Source: Chryseobacterium vaccae (GTDB taxonomy: Bacteria; Bacteroidota; Bacteroidia; Flavobacteriales; Weeksellaceae). From it: a stretch of DNA of 64,000 bases. The notes under the pieces were generated by a model. The model was not told the DNA's origin. It searched no databases and saw only the letters and a list, made by a program, of their open reading frames with translations. The position numbers and the translations under genes are program-made. Below, piece after piece: positions 61,001 through 64,000 of this stretch (position 1 is the first letter of the stretch; the number at the start of each line of letters is the position of its first letter). The stretch lies in NCBI RefSeq assembly GCF_009602705.1, contig NZ_VSWH01000001.1, positions 186,001 to 250,000 on the forward strand, given 5' to 3'.

Positions 61001-63679
61001 TACCTGTACATTGTTTTCCAGGCTGATGCTTGTAATATTGGCAGGTGAAAAGCCGGAATACTGATCAAAGAACACATTGTCATAAATGGTAGGAAGCCCG
61101 CAATTGGCGGTTACCCTTGCTGGAGAAGGGTCCATAGACCAGTGGCTGAGATCATTCCAGTTTCCGTTTCCTCCTTTCCAGTAAAAATTCTTTGCCGTAG
61201 GAGGAGTAAAGTTAATTCCGCTGTTGCTGCCGTTGTCAATGGAATTGTTAGCATTTACAGGTTTTGCACCGGCAACAGGAGTAATATAGCTGGCATTAAT
61301 TCCGGATATCATCATTCTGTTAAGCTCTACAAAGCCGGTTCCGTTGATGTTATTACCCAAAATGAGATTATTGCCTCCATTTCCGGTAAGATTTGCATGA
61401 AGATCACAATCTGCACGGTTGTACACAAAAGTATCTGTGGCTCTGAGATTGGCAGATGCATTGAAAGTAATAGCAGAAGGAGCATTAATATTCACATTCT
61501 TTACGGTATTAGTATTTACCAGCGTAGTGTAGCTTCCTGAATTGATCTGAAACAGGTTGGCCTTCATATCAGAAAAAGTTGCAGTACCGTTTCCTTCCTG
61601 GTAAATGCTTCCGAAAAAATGATTTGGATTGGCTGAATAATACTTGCCGCTATATGTATTACTTATGTATACAGCTGTGTTGGGAGCATTGATCTGCTGT
61701 GCAGTGGAAACGTATAGGACAGATGTCCTGATAAGGGCATTATCTATGGAAACATTTTTTCCTCCCAGTCTGAAAGGGCCACCTACTGATATTTTTCTGC
61801 CATCAGCAGACAAGGTGCTTACCAGAGTAGAAACACTACTTGATTCATTAAAATTAAAATCTAAAGCAACACTCACGTCATAAGGTGCAGCCCAGCTTGC
61901 CGGCAGTAAACGGAATTCATCATTGACATTGATGACAAGAATCCTGTTGACCGTTTGTCCTTCGAAATTCATATATCGGACAACCGGAGGATCGGTACTT
62001 TTATATTTTTGAAAACTAAACAGGCCAGATGAAGCCGTCATGTCTTTCTGAAGATAGATATTTCCGTAAATATAGGAATTGGTTACACCGTAAACAGGAT
62101 TTCCGGGAGCATTGTTCCAGGTCATATTCCGGAAATAGGCTGTGCTTCCTACAGGATTGGTAACGCTGTTATTTCCTGCTGTGAACCCTGAATTGGCATC
62201 AAAAACAACATCATCATACATGGTAGGAACACAGTTGGCAGAGACACCGCCGGATGAAAAAGACCATTTGGACGGATCATCCCATGCGCCTGCACCAATT
62301 CTGTAATACGTTTTTCCTGTCAGGCCGGTATATGATATATTTCCCGTGTTTCCGCTGCCATCTATAGCTGCTGTTACTGCTGCACCGCCGGATAATAGAG
62401 TGTTGGAGAAGGTATAACCTAAGAAATTAGCTCCGGAACCATTGTTAATACTGGCTGGGATGATAAGATTTACAAAATAGGAGCTGTTCATTCCCCCGAA
62501 AACAGGCAGAGCCGAATTTTTACAGGACAGATTAGCGGTCAGAGTCTGGGTAACAGTAAAAAAGCCTGAATTAGGTATGGAGTTAAACAGACAGTCACCA
62601 CCATTCAGGATGAGATTGTTGACGGTATACTTGGCCATAAAGCCAAAATAAAATCTGTTGAGACCATTTCCCAGAGAACAGGTATTGATTTCATTCTCTG
62701 CCGCATAAAAATTGGCGGTTCCGCTGTCCGTAGTCAATGTATTGACTTTAATTTTAGCAACATTATAGGACATATTGGATGTTCCGATATTGTAATTTCC
62801 ACTTCCCGATAAGCTCAGCGTGTTGATGTCGTACTGACCGGTTCCGGTGGTGGTAAGAAGCTGGCCTCCTGATGTTCCGGTAATATTATCTGCCTTCAGG
62901 TAAGTTCCTACAGAAATCTGGTTTCGTATAATAATCTTTTTAATATCCTGAGTAGAAGGAACAGATAACTGCCCTGAAACAGTTGCCTGTGTAAGATTGG
63001 CATTAGGCGTGTAAGTTGAAGTTCCGCTTACGGAAGTAAGCTGTATTGTTCCGAAATCTGAAACCGCGGTAGAATTATAATTAATATCACCGGTCACCCT
63101 GATGTTTTTATTATTGGGATCAAAGACGCTGCTTCCTCCTATAGTAAAGGAAAAATAGCCATTGGTATAGAAATCATTGATCAGCTTAAAACTTCCTGTC
63201 CCTAAAAAATTAATGGATGACTGATAACTCGAAGAAAGATAAGTAGAATCTATGAGGTTTCCGGGAATGTCAATAATATTAGGAGTAGGATTCACACTGT
63301 CAGAATAAAGATTCATGGTCATATTATAATAACTGCCCACATTTCCTCTCCATTTAAGATTTCCGTAAATATTGAACGTCGTTCCCTGGTTGAAGTTAAT
63401 CTTTCCGGTAAAAGAATCGTCTATAATGAAATCTTTCGCAATGATGGAAGGAGAGACACTAATGGTTCCTCCTGAAGCCGTAAAGCCACTCCCTGAAGTA
63501 AAGTACACATTGTCATACCGGGATGGAATGATGGTAGCCTGCTGTCCGGATGAAGAGCCGATACGCCAGTGATTAAGATCGCTCCAGCTGCCGGCACCGC
63601 CTACCCAATAGTAGTTGTTCTGCGCGAAAATACTGCTGCTTATAAGGAAGAGCAGCATGAAATATAGTTTAATTTTCAT
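58100..63679 (-). CDS. Giant secreted protein with four repeated modules
   Basis: A signal peptide (cut after SSIFAQ) opens a 1859-residue protein. A module begins at about residues 23, 453, 830 and 1210 with YYWVGGAGSWSDLNHW-like openings (YYRIGAGAWDDPSKW, FYWKGGNGNWNDLSHW, FWIGGQGEWNDPLHW). Each runs into IPTxYDNVFFDxxSGF and long Asn/Ser-rich beta-helix-like repeats. An immunoglobulin/PKD-like region follows near 1560-1700 (FTQPGNYSVKVVYAQDGCNI). The C-terminal 110 residues are a conserved-looking tail ending GAIIYHNDHFYEGVENGKWI. No type IX sorting domain is seen. It is probably a surface adhesin, co-transcribed with the S74 protein 72 bp upstream. Confidence 0.85.
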   Translation of the reverse strand: MKIKLYFMLLFLISSSIFAQNNYYWVGGAGSWSDLNHWRIGSSSGQQATIIPSRYDNVYFTSGSGFTASGGTISVSPSIIAKDFIIDDSFTGKINFNQGTTFNIYGNLKWRGNVGSYYNMTMNLYSDSVNPTPNIIDIPGNLIDSTYLSSSYQSSINFLGTGSFKLINDFYTNGYFSFTIGGSSVFDPNNKNIRVTGDINYNSTAVSDFGTIQLTSVSGTSTYTPNANLTQATVSGQLSVPSTQDIKKIIIRNQISVGTYLKADNITGTSGGQLLTTTGTGQYDINTLSLSGSGNYNIGTSNMSYNVAKIKVNTLTTDSGTANFYAAENEINTCSLGNGLNRFYFGFMAKYTVNNLILNGGDCLFNSIPNSGFFTVTQTLTANLSCKNSALPVFGGMNSSYFVNLIIPASINNGSGANFLGYTFSNTLLSGGAAVTAAIDGSGNTGNISYTGLTGKTYYRIGAGAWDDPSKWSFSSGGVSANCVPTMYDDVVFDANSGFTAGNNSVTNPVGSTAYFRNMTWNNAPGNPVYGVTNSYIYGNIYLQKDMTASSGLFSFQKYKSTDPPVVRYMNFEGQTVNRILVINVNDEFRLLPASWAAPYDVSVALDFNFNESSSVSTLVSTLSADGRKISVGGPFRLGGKNVSIDNALIRTSVLYVSTAQQINAPNTAVYISNTYSGKYYSANPNHFFGSIYQEGNGTATFSDMKANLFQINSGSYTTLVNTNTVKNVNINAPSAITFNASANLRATDTFVYNRADCDLHANLTGNGGNNLILGNNINGTGFVELNRMMISGINASYITPVAGAKPVNANNSIDNGSNSGINFTPPTAKNFYWKGGNGNWNDLSHWSMDPSPARVTANCGLPTIYDNVFFDQYSGFSPANITSISLENNVQVNNLTFSGLPSSARSHFAGSNNYYSMGINGDLTLHPGYYDAGYFSGFIFINSAGKVSGINKAIYPNGANATFTFSGNANWKMYHGSGVTDMSSGNIIQNNTAGTLDLTGTLLNLNNVTFNGKEVLLSNSDITVRAFTANTQQPVISNNSILKLNSVLGGQSNFSANNLAHYFERIDYKSINLNTTAYFSMQGGIVNHFNMLQGTFYTQPYALQITGLNVNHLNIQKTNSVILASNITVNNSMLLQGGCLEDERVIFSGDNSVRQIVISNYNPTDFVIDRVQLRNVSSSGGQTYITSSSKNLGGVTGFSFSDTLTSAPRDLFWIGGQGEWNDPLHWSLTSGGVAITGCNPPRANDNVFFDQNSGFTASQKSITITGSNASANNVTFNNAPNSPNLGVYSSNSSYYLNIYGNLTLQPDMTTLSGNSFINMVQNPAVVNTRYIDTKGVNINIAILADKDDFELLSPYLGNIGGTNVKSFKSNNFPMTGGVSFTYNQNVNPVLDFRQSVINTGSYSFTINAGGNPVTIQAEGSKITTQNFAVTVPTISDFNEIIITGNGTLNGGNTVHNFNKVTFLGGAGTSTLASAGRYKTLYFNPGNYSIAGGQIITENMFMTGTPCNRINISRTAASGQSLITLDPAAAYTMFYASVRDMNFSRAVSAYGNSQDLGNTTNLTIVPTNVQAAGFGGNKTLCASEFPKTYDAATLFGTDANASYTWTKINQPGGGVISTSPLVTFTQPGNYSVKVVYAQDGCNITENFTISSVTMPVDNTVITPVSAVQQATGDVQVKFKGSLAQTYIFTYSVNNGPDQDITSAANGEAVVLHAKNQAGTFVYRLKSIRFSSGEACPLVLNNKNIVININPECTVPGVTMLMNGILRGCTASMGARRLSEIDPVTLINPPVDAGTTKLIPGTGITVKEGNDVLMIRNIDALPETLVLPAQKPHAQGAIIYHNDHFYEGVENGKWIRVDND

Positions 63680-63751
63680 TGTTTTGGAATTACAGATTAA
63701 TAATGCCCTGAAATCAGAGGATTTCAGGTGGATATAAACTCGTGATTCAGA

Positions 63752-64000
63752 TTATTTTGCCTTTTTCAGGACCTGAATTTCTCTCTGTAATTCATCGATT
63801 TTTTTATCCTGCTCCTGAACGGTCTGCAGCAGAAGCGGGATAAGTTCATTGTAATTGACTGATTTATACCCTTCATTGTCGGTATTTACAATATTCGGAA
63901 GGACTTTTTCTACTTCCTGGGCTATTAAACCGTACTGAAGCTGTGCATTTCCACCTTTCTTTTTTCCTTTTTCATTCCAGAAATAAGAAACAGGTCTCAG
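63752..64000 (-). CDS. Tail-fibre-like protein with peptidase S74 chaperone domain (C-terminal part only)
   Basis: The visible 82 residues (the start is beyond the window) contain PVSYFWNEKGKKKGG, YGLIAQEVEKVLPNIV, GYKSVNYNELIPLLLQTVQEQ and an ending coiled coil. This is the intramolecular chaperone (S74) domain that helps trimeric fibres fold. In flavobacteria such domains end long exported proteins and are not only phage-derived. It lies 72 bp upstream of the giant protein in the same direction. Confidence 0.85.
   Translation of the reverse strand: MRPVSYFWNEKGKKKGGNAQLQYGLIAQEVEKVLPNIVNTDNEGYKSVNYNELIPLLLQTVQEQDKKIDELQREIQVLKKAK

Noticed and set aside
58230..61883. Long plus-strand frames opposite the giant repeat gene
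   Set aside because: They are antisense shadows of a repetitive coding sequence; their translations show no domain and the minus-strand frame is a clear secreted protein.
1..64000. CRISPR array, rRNA operon, prophage or replication origin
   Set aside because: I saw no regularly spaced repeats, no rRNA-like sequence, no phage structural cluster (the S74 domain alone is not enough) and no DnaA-box cluster.

Overview
The window reads as chromosomal DNA of a flavobacterium of the family Weeksellaceae, most like Chryseobacterium or a close relative. The base composition is AT-rich. The protein families are typically Bacteroidota: a type IX secretion C-terminal signal, membrane-anchored TPR regulators with a C-terminal helix-turn-helix, DUF2480, a TMEM260-like glycosyltransferase, and TSP3-repeat surface proteins. 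Several promoters fit the Bacteroidota pattern TTG - about 19 nt - TAnnTTTG. This assignment rests on family content only; no rRNA gene is present.

Bases 1-3954 look like the end of an integrated element. They hold a partial type I methyltransferase gene (hsdM), a half-length hsdS and an unknown lipoprotein gene. The segment ends at a 22-bp copy of a tRNA 3' end (3933-3954), as expected of an attachment site. Bases 4.7-15.5 kb carry a TPR-HTH regulator, a LytTR membrane regulator, an intradiol-dioxygenase/thioredoxin-like fusion lipoprotein, a T9SS cargo protein, a histidine kinase/response regulator pair and a gene-less stretch ending in a perfect terminator. Bases 15.5-22 kb are stress or detoxification genes: two SDRs, three one-component regulators (two AraC, one Crp-like), a DHFR-like reductase and DoxX. 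The SDR operon has an AraC-type direct-repeat operator.

Bases 22-29.6 kb form a surface-protein block: a TPR-HTH regulator, a 1289-residue TSP3-repeat protein, a small relative, and two small HTH proteins. Bases 29.6-42.2 kb mix housekeeping and accessory genes (WGR protein, SUKH-like protein, di-haem peroxidase, an SDR lacking its catalytic Tyr, the TMEM260-like transferase, bestrophin, DUF488, GNAT). The block also holds a frameshifted HVA1/DUF2945 gene and a decayed toxin tail next to a Tdi1-like immunity gene. Bases 42.2-50.5 kb hold a VOC protein, a DinB gene broken by two stop codons, a Tet(X)-like flavoprotein with an AraC regulator, TPR and membrane proteins, an MsnO8-type flavin oxidoreductase and a ketopantoate-reductase-like protein.

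Bases 51.2-54.6 kb hold the best-supported regulatory unit. A superoxide dismutase-led redox operon (SOD, DUF2480, FMN reductase, 2Fe-2S ferredoxin) is divergent from a cysteine-rich SufR-like regulator. A perfect 13-bp-arm palindrome covers the -33 element of the operon and a related half-site sits at the regulator's own start. After a MarR operon, a sterol desaturase and two unknown genes, the window closes with a 1859-residue secreted protein of four repeated modules, preceded on the same strand by the C-terminus of an S74-chaperone tail-fibre-like protein.
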